From positions 186,001 through 250,000 of the forward strand of contig NZ_JAAOHY010000003.1 of NCBI RefSeq assembly GCF_011308835.1: 64,000 nt of DNA, given 5' to 3'. This document shows, one piece after another, positions 29,145 through 37,077 of the stretch. The notes beneath the pieces are model-generated. The model was not told where the DNA came from. It was given only the letters and a program-made list of their open reading frames with translations, and ran no database searches. The first letter of the stretch is position 1; every line of letters begins with the position of its first letter. This DNA is from Paracoccus xiamenensis (GTDB lineage Bacteria > Pseudomonadota > Alphaproteobacteria > Rhodobacterales > Rhodobacteraceae). The position numbers were made by a program, and so were the translations under genes.

Positions 29145-29173
29145 TTGACGCTGCCGGCGCCCGCCAATAGTTT
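29145..29173 (+). promoter_or_regulatory. Probable ilvB promoter
   Basis: TTGACG, a 17-base spacer, then TAGTTT, about 75 bases before the ilvB ATG. I could not read a convincing branched-chain leader peptide in the transcript between them. Confidence 0.5.
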
Positions 29174-29248
29174 GCGGCGGCGCGGCACGCTCTGCGCTGT
29201 TATTCCTGCGCTGCGGCATAGCTGCACGATCGATAGAAGGATGGTCCG

Positions 29249-30994
29249 ATGTCCCGAAAGATGACGGGTGCGAAAATGATCGTTGAAGCCCTGAAGGATC
29301 AGGGCGTCGATACGGTATTCGGCTATCCGGGCGGCGCGGTACTACCGATCTATGATGAGATTTTCCAGCAGAACGACATCAAGCACATTCTGGTCCGCCA
29401 CGAACAGGGCGCGGTTCACATGGCCGAAGGTTATGCCCGCTCGACCGGGAAGCCCGGGGTTGTGCTGGTCACATCGGGGCCGGGCGCCACGAATGCCGTC
29501 ACCGGGCTGACCGATGCATTGCTGGATTCGATCCCGCTGATCGTGCTGTCGGGGCAGGTTCCGACCTTCCTGGTGGGCACTGACGGCTTCCAGGAGGCCG
29601 ATACCGTCGGCATCACGCGCCCCTGCACCAAGCATAACTGGCTGGTAAAGGATACCGAGAAGCTGGCGCAGACCATTCATCAGGCCTTCCATGTCGCCAC
29701 CACGGGCCGGCCGGGTCCGGTGCTGGTCGACATCCCCAAGGATGTCCAATTCGCCGAGGCCGAATATGTCGGCCCCAAGCAGATCCCCGCCAGCCCCTAT
29801 CAGCCCAAGAAGAAGGGCGATCTCGATGCGATCACCCAGCTGGTCGAGCTGATGGAGAGGGCCGAGCGCCCGATCTTCTATACCGGCGGCGGCGTCATCA
29901 ATTCCGGCCCCGCCGCCAGCCAGTTGTTGCGCGAGATCGTGGATGCCACAGGCTTCCCGATCACCTCGACACTGATGGGTCTGGGCGCATACCCGGCATC
30001 CGGCAAGAACTGGCTGGGCATGCTGGGGATGCACGGCATGTACGAGGCGAACCTGGCCATGCATGGCTGCGACCTGATGATCGCGGTGGGGGCGCGTTTT
30101 GACGACCGCATCACCGGGCGGGTGGCCGACTTCAGCCCCGGATCGATCAAGGTGCAGATCGACATCGACCCCAGCAGCATCAACAAGGTCATCCATGTCG
30201 ATCTGCCCATTCAGGCCGACGTCGGGCATGTGCTTGAAGACATGCTGAAGATCTGGAAGTCGCGCGGGCGCAAGACCAACAGCGCCGCCGTTCAGAAATG
30301 GTGGGCGCAGATCGAGCAGTGGAAGGCGACAAACTGCCTTGCCTATACGAACTCGGACACGATCATCAAACCGCAGCACGCCTTGCAACGGCTGGAGGCG
30401 CTGACCAAGGACCGCGACCGCTATATCGCGACCGAGGTCGGCCAGCATCAGATGTGGGCCGCGCAGTTCCTGCATTTCGAGGACCCGAACCGCTGGATGA
30501 CCTCGGGCGGGCTGGGAACGATGGGCTACGGGCTGCCTGCCTCCGTCGGCGTTCAGGTCGCACATCCGGATGCGCTGGTGATCAACGTGGCGGGCGATGC
30601 CAGCTGGCTTATGAACATGCAGGAAATGGGCACCGCCGTGCAATTCCGCGCGCCAGTCAAGCAGTTCATCCTGAACAACGAACGCCTTGGCATGGTGCGC
30701 CAGTGGCAGCAGCTTCTGCATGGCGAACGTTATAGCCAGTCGTGGTCGGACAGCCTGCCCGATTTCGTCAAACTGGCCGAGGCCTTCGGCTGCAAGGGCC
30801 GGCAGGTCAGCGACCCGGCGGAATTGGACGATGCGATCCGCGAGATGATCGAATATGACGGCCCGTTCATTCTGGACGTGCTGGTCGAGAAACATGAAAA
30901 CTGCTTCCCGATGATCCCATCAGGCAAGCCGCATAACGAAATGCTGCTATCGCCCGAGGCCGGTGCCTTCACCGGCGGCGGCGCGCTGGTGTAA
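29249..30994 (+). CDS. ilvB: Acetolactate synthase large subunit
   Basis: A 581-residue thiamine-diphosphate and FAD enzyme condensing pyruvate with pyruvate or 2-oxobutyrate, the first common step of valine, leucine and isoleucine synthesis. The N-terminal domain has VFGYPGGAVLPIYDEIF and the catalytic glutamate in HEQGAVHMAEGYAR. The central domain contains GARFDDRITG, and the C-terminal TPP motif is NVAGDASWLMNMQE...NNERLGMVRQWQ. AAGGA lies 8 bases before the ATG. The small subunit gene starts 8 bp after its stop. Confidence 0.97.
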   Translation: MSRKMTGAKMIVEALKDQGVDTVFGYPGGAVLPIYDEIFQQNDIKHILVRHEQGAVHMAEGYARSTGKPGVVLVTSGPGATNAVTGLTDALLDSIPLIVLSGQVPTFLVGTDGFQEADTVGITRPCTKHNWLVKDTEKLAQTIHQAFHVATTGRPGPVLVDIPKDVQFAEAEYVGPKQIPASPYQPKKKGDLDAITQLVELMERAERPIFYTGGGVINSGPAASQLLREIVDATGFPITSTLMGLGAYPASGKNWLGMLGMHGMYEANLAMHGCDLMIAVGARFDDRITGRVADFSPGSIKVQIDIDPSSINKVIHVDLPIQADVGHVLEDMLKIWKSRGRKTNSAAVQKWWAQIEQWKATNCLAYTNSDTIIKPQHALQRLEALTKDRDRYIATEVGQHQMWAAQFLHFEDPNRWMTSGGLGTMGYGLPASVGVQVAHPDALVINVAGDASWLMNMQEMGTAVQFRAPVKQFILNNERLGMVRQWQQLLHGERYSQSWSDSLPDFVKLAEAFGCKGRQVSDPAELDDAIREMIEYDGPFILDVLVEKHENCFPMIPSGKPHNEMLLSPEAGAFTGGGALV

Positions 30995-31002
30995 GAGGGG
31001 GC

Positions 31003-31566
31003 ATGAAGATGGTTCTGAATATCAAGCAAGGCGCATCCAGCCATTCAGCCTATGATCTGCGCGACCCCAATGCCCAGATCGAGGAACGCCACACGCTGGC
31101 GGTGCTGGTCGAAAACGAACCCGGCGTACTGGCCCGCGTCATCGGTCTGTTTTCGGGTCGCGGCTATAATATCGACAGCCTGACGGTTGCGGAAACCGAC
31201 CACGAGGGGCACCGCTCGCGTATCACCATCGTGACGCGCGGCACGCCTTCGGTGATCGAACAGATCAAGGCACAGCTGGGCCGGATCGTGCCGGTACACG
31301 ACGTGCATGACCTGACGGCGGAGGGGCCCAGCGTGGAACGCGAACTGGGCCTGTTCAAGGTTGGCGGCACCGGCGAACATCGCGTCGAGGCCCTGCGCAT
31401 TGCCGAGATCTTCCGCGCCAATGTCGTCGATTCGACCCTGAAAAGCTTTGTCTTTGAAATCACCGGCACACCAGAGAAACTGGACGCCTTTGCCGATCTG
31501 ATGCGGCCGCTGGGACTCAGCGATCAGGCACGGACGGGTGTGGCAGCGCTGGCGCGCGGGGCTTGA
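31003..31566 (+). CDS. ilvN: Acetolactate synthase small (regulatory) subunit
   Basis: A 187-residue regulatory subunit giving activation and valine feedback to the large subunit. After a 25-residue leader the ACT domain begins at HTLAVLVENEPGVLARVIGLFSGRGYNIDSLTV, and the C-terminal ALS_ss domain contains RVEALRIAEIFRANVVDST and FEITGTPEKLDAF. Length is slightly above the 160-170 of enterobacterial IlvH because of the N-terminal extension, which is usual in Rhodobacterales. The gene may also be named ilvH. Confidence 0.95.
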   Translation: MKMVLNIKQGASSHSAYDLRDPNAQIEERHTLAVLVENEPGVLARVIGLFSGRGYNIDSLTVAETDHEGHRSRITIVTRGTPSVIEQIKAQLGRIVPVHDVHDLTAEGPSVERELGLFKVGGTGEHRVEALRIAEIFRANVVDSTLKSFVFEITGTPEKLDAFADLMRPLGLSDQARTGVAALARGA

Positions 31567-31605
31567 TTGCCCCGGTGCTAGGTCCGGCAGGCTAGCAGGA
31601 TATAA

Positions 31606-31965
31606 TCAGTGATTGATTGCCGGCGAGTAAACCTCGTCGGCAGCGCCATCTGCCGGGACACTGCGCAAAGGCCGCGCATCGCTGCGCGAGATAACATGCA
31701 GATGCGACGCCGGGCGATTGGTTTGCCCCATCAGGGCGTCCGGCAGTTGCGGGCAGGCTTTTGGGGCGATGATGCTGACCGAGTGGGCGTGGCGCAGGTT
31801 GCCGACCGTTTCGCATTCCAGCCGCAGCAAGTCGCCCGGGACTGGCCAGTCGATCTGTTCCAGCAAGCCATCGCAGCCGCGCAAATAGGCCAGTGGCCCC
31901 TGATCTTCGCACCAGATCACCGCCTTCTGGCTGGATTCACTGCTCCAGATCACCACTCCGATCAT
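31606..31965 (-). CDS. Conserved hypothetical protein
   Basis: A 119-residue soluble protein without a named domain that I recognise. It begins MIGVVIWSSESSQKAVIWCEDQGPLAYLRG, and its middle (DWPVPGDLLRLECETVGNLRHAHSVSII) suggests a small beta-barrel; similar short proteins occur across Rhodobacterales. The C-terminus is polar. ATG 31965 is strongly supported by AGGAGG 8 bases upstream; a longer in-frame start at 32004 lacks support. It converges with ilvN across a 39-bp gap. Function unknown. Confidence 0.7.
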   Translation of the reverse strand: MIGVVIWSSESSQKAVIWCEDQGPLAYLRGCDGLLEQIDWPVPGDLLRLECETVGNLRHAHSVSIIAPKACPQLPDALMGQTNRPASHLHVISRSDARPLRSVPADGAADEVYSPAINH

Positions 31966-32004
31966 TCCTGCCTCCTGCCGGTGAACCGTTGTTGCCTGAG
32001 CCAC

Positions 32005-32336
32005 CGTTCAAATCTCGATTATTAGTAACTACCCTGAGCCGCTGTCGGAAGTCGGTTTTTGTTAGTTCTAACTTGGTTCCCCAAAGTGACGCGACGTCAT
32101 AACAAAAAACTGTGTACAACCTACGGTCGTGCAAATGAACCCCTTTTCTGTCAGACATGTCAAGCAAACCTGCGCGGGCATCGTAGATATATGCGATAAC
32201 ATAGCTGAAAAGCGGCAATATTTGCGTGCTGAGCCAAGCTTGACGGCCACCGCTCCCGTGCCACTGCGCAGCTCCGACCGTATAAGTGCAGACTAAAGCG
32301 CACCGCTACAGGTCGGAGCCGCCTGCGCGACAGCGA
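32005..32336. other. A+T-rich gene-free region
   Basis: About 330 bp without a credible gene between two minus-strand genes. It is clearly less G+C rich than the surroundings: in 32041-32220 I count 82 G/C of 180. It contains short inverted repeats, GTTAG-TT-CTAAC, TGACG-CGA-CGTCA and the palindrome GACATGTC. A minus-strand open frame (31937-32218) overlaps the start of the neighbouring gene and looks non-coding. It may be a regulatory region for the gene at 31606 or a decayed insertion. Confidence 0.5.
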
Positions 32337-33113
32337 TTAACGGGTGCGCCCGGCGCGCACGTCGGCGACCGCCTTCTGAACCTGCGCCATGCGCGACGCG
32401 CGAGAGGGATGGGAACCCAGAATTTGGTTGCCAGGATCAGGCATGCGGCGGAAGAACTCTGCCCCATTCACCGGGTCGTATCCGGCATTCATGGTCACAA
32501 TCGCACCCATGTAGTCGGCCTGAAGCTCCCATTCCTTGGAATAGACGCGCGAGCCGACACTTGCCCCCATCTGCTGAATGCTGCTGACCGTGCTGGAATC
32601 TGCCCCTGCGGCAGCGGCCAGCCCGCCCAGGATGATCGCCCCGGCGGTGGCCGAACTCGACTTGCGCGCCAGGTGGTTCAGGATGTGGTGGCTGGCCTCG
32701 TGGCCGACGACAAAGGCGAGCTCATCGGCATTCTGCGCCGCCGCGATCAACGAGACGGTGAAGCCGATGATCGGCCGCCCGGAATCGTCCAGGGTCTGAA
32801 ACGCGTTCGGCTCCATCTGCGGGCGGTCATCGACCACGAACTGATAGTCGCAATTGATATTGGTGGTCCGCCGCGCGACGCATTCGCGTTCAACCGCCGG
32901 CTCCATCTTGCGAATCACGCTGAGGAAATTGTTCGCCGCCTGCCGGGGCGACAGCGGCGTCGTGCGCGACGGAGCCGCGACCGTGGTTTCGGCGGTGCGC
33001 TGCGTGGGCGCGGGCACTGTCGGCGTATCCGACACCACCACCGGCGCACAGGCCGACAGGGCGGCCGCAGCGGTTGCAAAGACAAGGGCAAGGCGGGCGC
33101 GGTTGCGGATCAT
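32337..33113 (-). CDS. M48 family metallopeptidase, lipoprotein
   Basis: A 258-residue zinc metallopeptidase anchored in the envelope. The N-terminus MIRNRARLALVFATAAAALSAC is a lipoprotein signal ending at the lipobox LSAC. The zinc motif HEASHH (in FVVGHEASHHILNH) is the HExxH of M48 peptidases, with the third-ligand glutamate probably in KEWELQADYMGA. A short C-terminal HPSRASRMAQV motif is also typical. The family includes BepA/LoiP-type outer-membrane quality-control proteases; the precise substrate is unknown. The frame is open 65 codons further upstream, but the lipoprotein start is clear. Confidence 0.92.
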   Translation of the reverse strand: MIRNRARLALVFATAAAALSACAPVVVSDTPTVPAPTQRTAETTVAAPSRTTPLSPRQAANNFLSVIRKMEPAVERECVARRTTNINCDYQFVVDDRPQMEPNAFQTLDDSGRPIIGFTVSLIAAAQNADELAFVVGHEASHHILNHLARKSSSATAGAIILGGLAAAAGADSSTVSSIQQMGASVGSRVYSKEWELQADYMGAIVTMNAGYDPVNGAEFFRRMPDPGNQILGSHPSRASRMAQVQKAVADVRAGRTR

Positions 33114-33216
33114 GTTCACTCTCGACTGACGGACCGAAGCGCAGAATAGACAAGCCCCCCTTGCGAGGCAAACCACTTCGGGCCACGTTGGCCATAAGTT
33201 CACGACAGGGGATGCC

Positions 33217-33456
33217 ATGTTCACCATCGAGCACGATTTCGACGCCACCATCATCACCCTGATCGACGAACCAGAAAGCGCGCCCTTGCAGGGCGATATC
33301 GTCATCACCGCATTTGATGACCGCGTGGTAGTCCGTCAGGACGAACCCGATACCGACCGCTACAGCGAAATCACGCTGAGCCTGCGCCAATTGGATGAAT
33401 TGCGCGCGGCGCTGAACCTGCCCGAGGGCGGTTATCGGCTGGATCGCCGGAAATAG
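33217..33456 (+). CDS. Small conserved hypothetical protein
   Basis: A 79-residue soluble acidic protein (MFTIEHDFDATIITLIDEPE...), predicted mostly beta-strand followed by a helix (EITLSLRQLDELRAALNLPEGGY). AGGGGA lies 6 bases before the ATG. It sits between the divergent M48 gene and the convergent DUF167 gene; its stop codon directly abuts the stop of that gene (33456/33457). I do not recognise a family. Its codon usage looks like its neighbours. Confidence 0.65.
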   Translation: MFTIEHDFDATIITLIDEPESAPLQGDIVITAFDDRVVVRQDEPDTDRYSEITLSLRQLDELRAALNLPEGGYRLDRRK

Positions 33457-33723
33457 TCAGGCGACGACGCGAAAGGACTTCTCGCGCGAGGTCTCGCCCC
33501 GCACCAGTTCCAGCCGCGATTTCGGGATACCGATCGCCTTGGCCAGCAGCGCGATTACGGCGGCCGTGGCCTTGCCGCCTTCGGGAACGGTGGTGACATA
33601 GACACGGATCAAGCCGTCATCACCAATGGTGATGCGGTTCGCCGCAGCCTTGGGCGTGACCCGCACGTCGAAGCGGGTCTCGGGCACGGCCAGATGGCGA
33701 AGATCGGCGGCAGCTTTCGGCAT
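33457..33723 (-). CDS. DUF167 (YggU-like) family protein
   Basis: An 88-residue protein of the DUF167/YggU family. The marks are [61 protein letters not shown], a compact alpha/beta fold of unknown function that is widely conserved. It starts at ATG 33723 and abuts the stop of the plus-strand gene at 33456 without overlap. Length is typical. Confidence 0.92.
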   Translation of the reverse strand: MPKAAADLRHLAVPETRFDVRVTPKAAANRITIGDDGLIRVYVTTVPEGGKATAAVIALLAKAIGIPKSRLELVRGETSREKSFRVVA

Positions 33724-33810
33724 GATGCCGTTGAAACGCGCCGGCGCGACCGCGTCAAGGCTTGGCGGCAGCGTCCCGGTTGATTAGATCACCGCCAAAA
33801 GGAGACGCCG

Positions 33811-34398
33811 ATGACATCCGCCCCCCTGCCCGCCGCCAACTCCGCCGCGCTCGATTTCCTGCGCAGCCGCCGCTCTCATCCGCCGGCGCTGCTGACCGGG
33901 CCCGGACCCGACGACGCGGCCCTGACCGAGCTGCTGACGCTCGCCGCCCGCGCACCGGATCATGGCAAGTTGGAGCCCTGGCGTTTCATCATCCTGCGTG
34001 ACGCTGCATTGGCACGGCTTGCCCCGCTGGTCGAGGCCGCCTCGGCGCGGGCGGGCAACATGCCCGAAAAGGCGAAGAAACATGGCGATGCCTTCCGCGT
34101 CCCGGTGGTGGTGGCGGTCGTCTTCACCCCGGCTGCAAGCGACAAGGTGCCGGAATGGGAACAGTTCCTGTCGACCGGAGCCGTCTGCCTGGGCCTGGTC
34201 AATGCCGCGCTGGCATCTGGTTACGGCGCAAGCTGGCTGACCGGCGTGGCCGCCGCCCCTGATTTCGCACAGGCCCAGCTGGACCTGACCGAGGGCGAAC
34301 GCATCGCCGGCTTTATCCATATCGGCGCCCGCCGCGACGCCCCGCCGCCGGACCGCCCGCGCCCCGACATCGCCGCCAAGACCACGGTGCTGAAATGA
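33811..34398 (+). CDS. Nitroreductase family protein
   Basis: A 195-residue FMN-dependent oxidoreductase of the nitroreductase superfamily. Family features are FLRSRRSHPPALLTGPGPDDAALTELLTLAARAPDHGKLEPWRFIIL (FMN and substrate loop, YdjA-like) and GAVCLGLVNAALASGYGASWLTG in the dimer core. The YdjA subgroup is compact, and this length fits. Physiological substrate is unknown. AAAAGGAGA lies 6 bases before the ATG. The next gene overlaps its stop by 4 bp. Confidence 0.92.
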   Translation: MTSAPLPAANSAALDFLRSRRSHPPALLTGPGPDDAALTELLTLAARAPDHGKLEPWRFIILRDAALARLAPLVEAASARAGNMPEKAKKHGDAFRVPVVVAVVFTPAASDKVPEWEQFLSTGAVCLGLVNAALASGYGASWLTGVAAAPDFAQAQLDLTEGERIAGFIHIGARRDAPPPDRPRPDIAAKTTVLK

Positions 34399-35096
34399 TC
34401 GCACTGCGCGCCCTGTTCCTGGGCATGGCCGACATGGCGCGCCCGCGCATTTTCGGATTGGTGGCGATGGGCATCGCCCTGACCATCCTGCTGTTCGTGG
34501 CGCTTCAGGCTGGGATCTTCTGGGCGCTGCGGCTGTTCGGCCCAGACAGCATCACCCTGCCCTTCTGGGGAGAGCTGACCTTCGGCTCGGCGCTCAGCTG
34601 GGGCAGTCTGGCACTGTTTCCGATCCTCGGTTTCTTCCTGATGGCCCCGGTGGCTGCCGCCTTTGCGGGGCTGTTTTCCGAACAGGTCGCCACCCGTGTC
34701 GAAGAAATCCACTATCCTGCAGCCCGCGGGGCCGAGCCAGATTTCTGGGACGGCTTGCTGGAATCGCTGGCGGTAATGGGGCTCGTGCTGCTGGTTGGCC
34801 TGGCCAGCTTGGTGCTGACGCCGTTTCTGGGGCCGCTGGCGCCGGTGCTGTTCTATGGCGCGAATGGCTGGCTTTTGGGGCGCGAGTTCTTCCATTTGGC
34901 CGCGCGCCGCCATCTTCCGGAACCCGAGGCCGGCCGACTGCGCAAGGCCCGCAGCGTCACGGTCACGGCACTGGGAATGATGATTGCCTTCGCGCTGACC
35001 ATTCCGGTGGTGAATATCGCCGTGCCGGTGCTGGCGGTGGCTTCATTCACACATCTTTACCATCTGCTCAGCGCACCAGCTGGTCGAGCTGCATGA
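34395..35096 (+). CDS. EI24 domain (CysZ-like) membrane protein
   Basis: A 233-residue inner-membrane protein of the EI24/CysZ family. It has about four to six hydrophobic segments, including GLVAMGIALTILLFVALQAGIFWAL, LFPILGFFLMAPVAAAFAGLF, and VTALGMMIAFALTIPVVNIAVPVLAVASFTHLYH. CysZ of enterobacteria imports sulfate; in alphaproteobacteria the role of this branch is not established. It is translationally coupled to the nitroreductase (ATGA overlap), and its 3' end overlaps the convergent DUF1467 gene by 29 bp. Confidence 0.85.
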   Translation: MIALRALFLGMADMARPRIFGLVAMGIALTILLFVALQAGIFWALRLFGPDSITLPFWGELTFGSALSWGSLALFPILGFFLMAPVAAAFAGLFSEQVATRVEEIHYPAARGAEPDFWDGLLESLAVMGLVLLVGLASLVLTPFLGPLAPVLFYGANGWLLGREFFHLAARRHLPEPEAGRLRKARSVTVTALGMMIAFALTIPVVNIAVPVLAVASFTHLYHLLSAPAGRAA

Positions 35097-35337
35097 TATC
35101 CTCGCGCGAGATCAGCCCGCCCAGGATGACATAGGCACAAGCCCCCCAAAGCACCGCCGAAATCAGCGTGGCCCAGGCCATCTTGCGGCCCAGTCGTGGA
35201 TTTGCGGGCGCACCTGACGGTGTGCCCGGGACCACCTCGCCGGCGTCGGCCTGACTGACCTGCCCGATCGGCAGCAGCACGAACAGAGTCAGAAACCACA
35301 GGACCGCATAAAGGACGATGCCGCCAGTCAGGTTCAT
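35068..35337 (-). CDS. DUF1467 family protein
   Basis: An 89-residue protein with two transmembrane helices: GIVLYAVLWFLTLFVLLPIG near the N-terminus and MAWATLISAVLWGACAYVILGGLI near the C-terminus. The loop between them (QADAGEVVPGTPSGAPANPRLGRK) fits DUF1467, a small alphaproteobacterial membrane family of unknown function. The start at 35337 has AAGGAG 9 bases upstream. Its last 29 bp are antisense to the end of the EI24 gene. Confidence 0.85.
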   Translation of the reverse strand: MNLTGGIVLYAVLWFLTLFVLLPIGQVSQADAGEVVPGTPSGAPANPRLGRKMAWATLISAVLWGACAYVILGGLISREDIMQLDQLVR

Positions 35338-35436
35338 CGGGTCAACTCCTTCTATGGGTCCGGTGCGGGGCGCGTCTGCCACTCGCGGGCCTTTTAGGCG
35401 TCAGCGAGGGCAATTCCAAGGAAAACCGGCCGGGCA

Positions 35437-35451
35437 TTAACCAGCCCTTAG
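35437..35451 (+). promoter_or_regulatory. CtrA-like box, one mismatch
   Basis: TTAA, seven bases, TTAG, 52 bp upstream of the response-regulator start at 35504. Similarity to the CtrA consensus only. Confidence 0.35.
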
Positions 35452-35503
35452 GCATTTCCCGCCTAGTCTTGGATCATCAGGTGATTCCATGAGGGGATGG
35501 AAA

Positions 35504-36235
35504 ATGCAGACTGAACCAAATTCGCTTCGGGCAACGGCACCACTGTGGCAAGCGAAGCTGCCCGGGCGGCCGCTTTCCGGGCTGACGGTGCTGGTGGTCG
35601 AAGATTCCCGCTTTGCCTCGGAAGCCATGCGGCTGCTGTGCCTGCGCTCCGGCGCACGGATCCGGCGGGCTGACAGCCTGCGCGCGGCGATGCGACATCT
35701 CCAGACCTATCGCCCGGCCGTGGTGATCGTCGATATGGGCCTGCCCGACGGCTGCGGGACCGAACTGATCGCGCAGGTCCGCGCGCTCGGCGCGGGCGCA
35801 CCGACCATTCTGGCGATTTCTGGTGATCCCGATAAGCGCGATCAGGCCATGCGGGCCGGTGCGGCGGAGTTCATGGAAAAGCCGATTGAGAGCCTTGCAT
35901 TGTTCCAGCAGGTAATCCTATCGACGCTCCCGGCAGATCTCGGCCCGCGCGGTCCGCGCTTATTGCCCGACGATGTCATTATCCCTGACGACAGCGCGCT
36001 GCGAGACGATCTCGCCCACGTGGCCGAGGTACTGGCCGGCGCGAGCGACGAAGCGGCGATCGACTATATCGCGCGCTTTCTGGCCGGGGTTGCCCGGTCG
36101 GCGCATGACGCGCCCCTGGCCGAAGCGGCGGCAGCGCTCGCCCGCGACCATCAGGCCGGCCGTGCGGTGGCAACCGATTTGACGCGGATTCGCGGCCTTG
36201 TTCATGAACGGCTTACGGCGGCGGGCACTGCCTGA
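35504..36235 (+). CDS. Orphan response regulator with helical C-terminal domain
   Basis: A 243-residue protein with a CheY-like receiver domain at about 25-145: acidic pocket VVEDSRFA, phospho-acceptor aspartate in VVIVDMGLPDG, and conserved lysine in FMEKPIE. The C-terminal 95 residues (DSALRDDLAHVAEVLAGASDEAAIDYIARFLAGV...) are predicted helical and match no DNA-binding or output domain I know. No histidine kinase gene adjoins it. I chose ATG 35504, which has AGGGGA upstream; ATG 35489 would add five residues. A CtrA-like box lies upstream and an 18-bp hairpin directly downstream. Confidence 0.82.
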   Translation: MQTEPNSLRATAPLWQAKLPGRPLSGLTVLVVEDSRFASEAMRLLCLRSGARIRRADSLRAAMRHLQTYRPAVVIVDMGLPDGCGTELIAQVRALGAGAPTILAISGDPDKRDQAMRAGAAEFMEKPIESLALFQQVILSTLPADLGPRGPRLLPDDVIIPDDSALRDDLAHVAEVLAGASDEAAIDYIARFLAGVARSAHDAPLAEAAAALARDHQAGRAVATDLTRIRGLVHERLTAAGTA

Positions 36236-36244
36236 ACGCCGCAT

Positions 36245-36289
36245 CCGGGCGATCCGTCATGGAATGCTCCACCATGACGGATCGCCCGG
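36245..36289. terminator. 18-bp perfect hairpin between convergent genes
   Basis: CCGGGCGATCCGTCATGG (36245-36262) pairs perfectly with 36272-36289 around a 9-base loop. It begins 10 bases after the response-regulator stop and may serve both converging transcripts, although no U-tract follows on the plus strand. Confidence 0.6.
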
Positions 36290-36348
36290 CCTCTGTTGCC
36301 CCTAAAGAGGCACCAGTTGCACACAATTTTCGTCAGTGCAGAACGACT

Positions 36349-37077
36349 TCAACCCGCCCGAACGGCAGCCTCTGCCCGGGCGACAACGGCCTTCGTTGCC
36401 GCAGAAAGGCTGGTTGTCTGCAGCCCATCCCCGGTAAAATTCGCCGGGTCCAGCCACGCCTGATAGGCTGCCCGGATCTCCGACCAATCCGCATCGGTCA
36501 TGGCGAACCAGGCGGTATCACGGCTGCGGGACTTGATGATCATGTGGTTGCGAAAAAGGCCTTCGAAGGCAAAGCCGTAACGCCGCGCAGCGCGGCGTGA
36601 GGCCACGTTCAGTGCATTGCATTTCCATTCGATACGGCGAAAGCCGGCCTCGAAGGCCCAATCGACCATCGCCATAAGCGCTTCAGAAGCCGCCCTGCTG
36701 CGCTGCGCCGCGCGCGAGATGACGACATTGCCAATCTCGACCACACCATTCCCGGCGTCGATGCGCATGAACGAGGCATAGCCGAAGGCTTCCCCCCCGT
36801 CGGCGGGCAGAAAGGCATAGAACACGGCGTCCGAGGCCACAGCCCCTTCCATCCAACCGCGCAGTTCGTCGGCGGTGCGGAAGGGGCCATTGCTCATGTA
36901 ATCCCAGATCGTCGGGTCATCTTGCGTCGCCGAATGTATGGCCGACGCATGGCGCAAGGGATCCAGCCGCGCCAGTTGGACGTAGCGACCGGGTATGATG
37001 TCAGGCCCCGGCCGCATGGGCGGGTGCCAGTCGGGTAAGAAGGAACCAAGCGGGCGGCGAAGCGCATCGGATTTCAT
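36349..37077 (-). CDS. GNAT family N-acetyltransferase
   Basis: A 242-residue acetyltransferase of the RimJ/RimL-like GNAT branch. It opens with GRYVQLARLDPLRHASAIHSA, and the acetyl-CoA region is GVVEIGNVVISRAAQRSRAASEALMAMVDWAFE, followed by FRRIEWKCNALNVASRRAARRYGFAFEGLFRNHMI and SRDTAWFAMTDADWS, all typical of this group. Substrate is unknown; related proteins acetylate ribosomal proteins or small molecules. The C-terminus has a 45-residue helical extension. It stands alone, converging with the response regulator. Confidence 0.9.
   Translation of the reverse strand: MKSDALRRPLGSFLPDWHPPMRPGPDIIPGRYVQLARLDPLRHASAIHSATQDDPTIWDYMSNGPFRTADELRGWMEGAVASDAVFYAFLPADGGEAFGYASFMRIDAGNGVVEIGNVVISRAAQRSRAASEALMAMVDWAFEAGFRRIEWKCNALNVASRRAARRYGFAFEGLFRNHMIIKSRSRDTAWFAMTDADWSEIRAAYQAWLDPANFTGDGLQTTSLSAATKAVVARAEAAVRAG

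Noticed and set aside
29174-29248. Attenuation leader peptide before ilvB
   Set aside because: I looked for a short frame rich in Leu/Val/Ile codons with a terminator and found none that convinces.
31937-32218. Minus-strand 93-codon frame in the A+T-rich gap
   Set aside because: Overlaps the start of the gene at 31606-31965 in another frame, lacks a ribosome-binding site and shows no domain.
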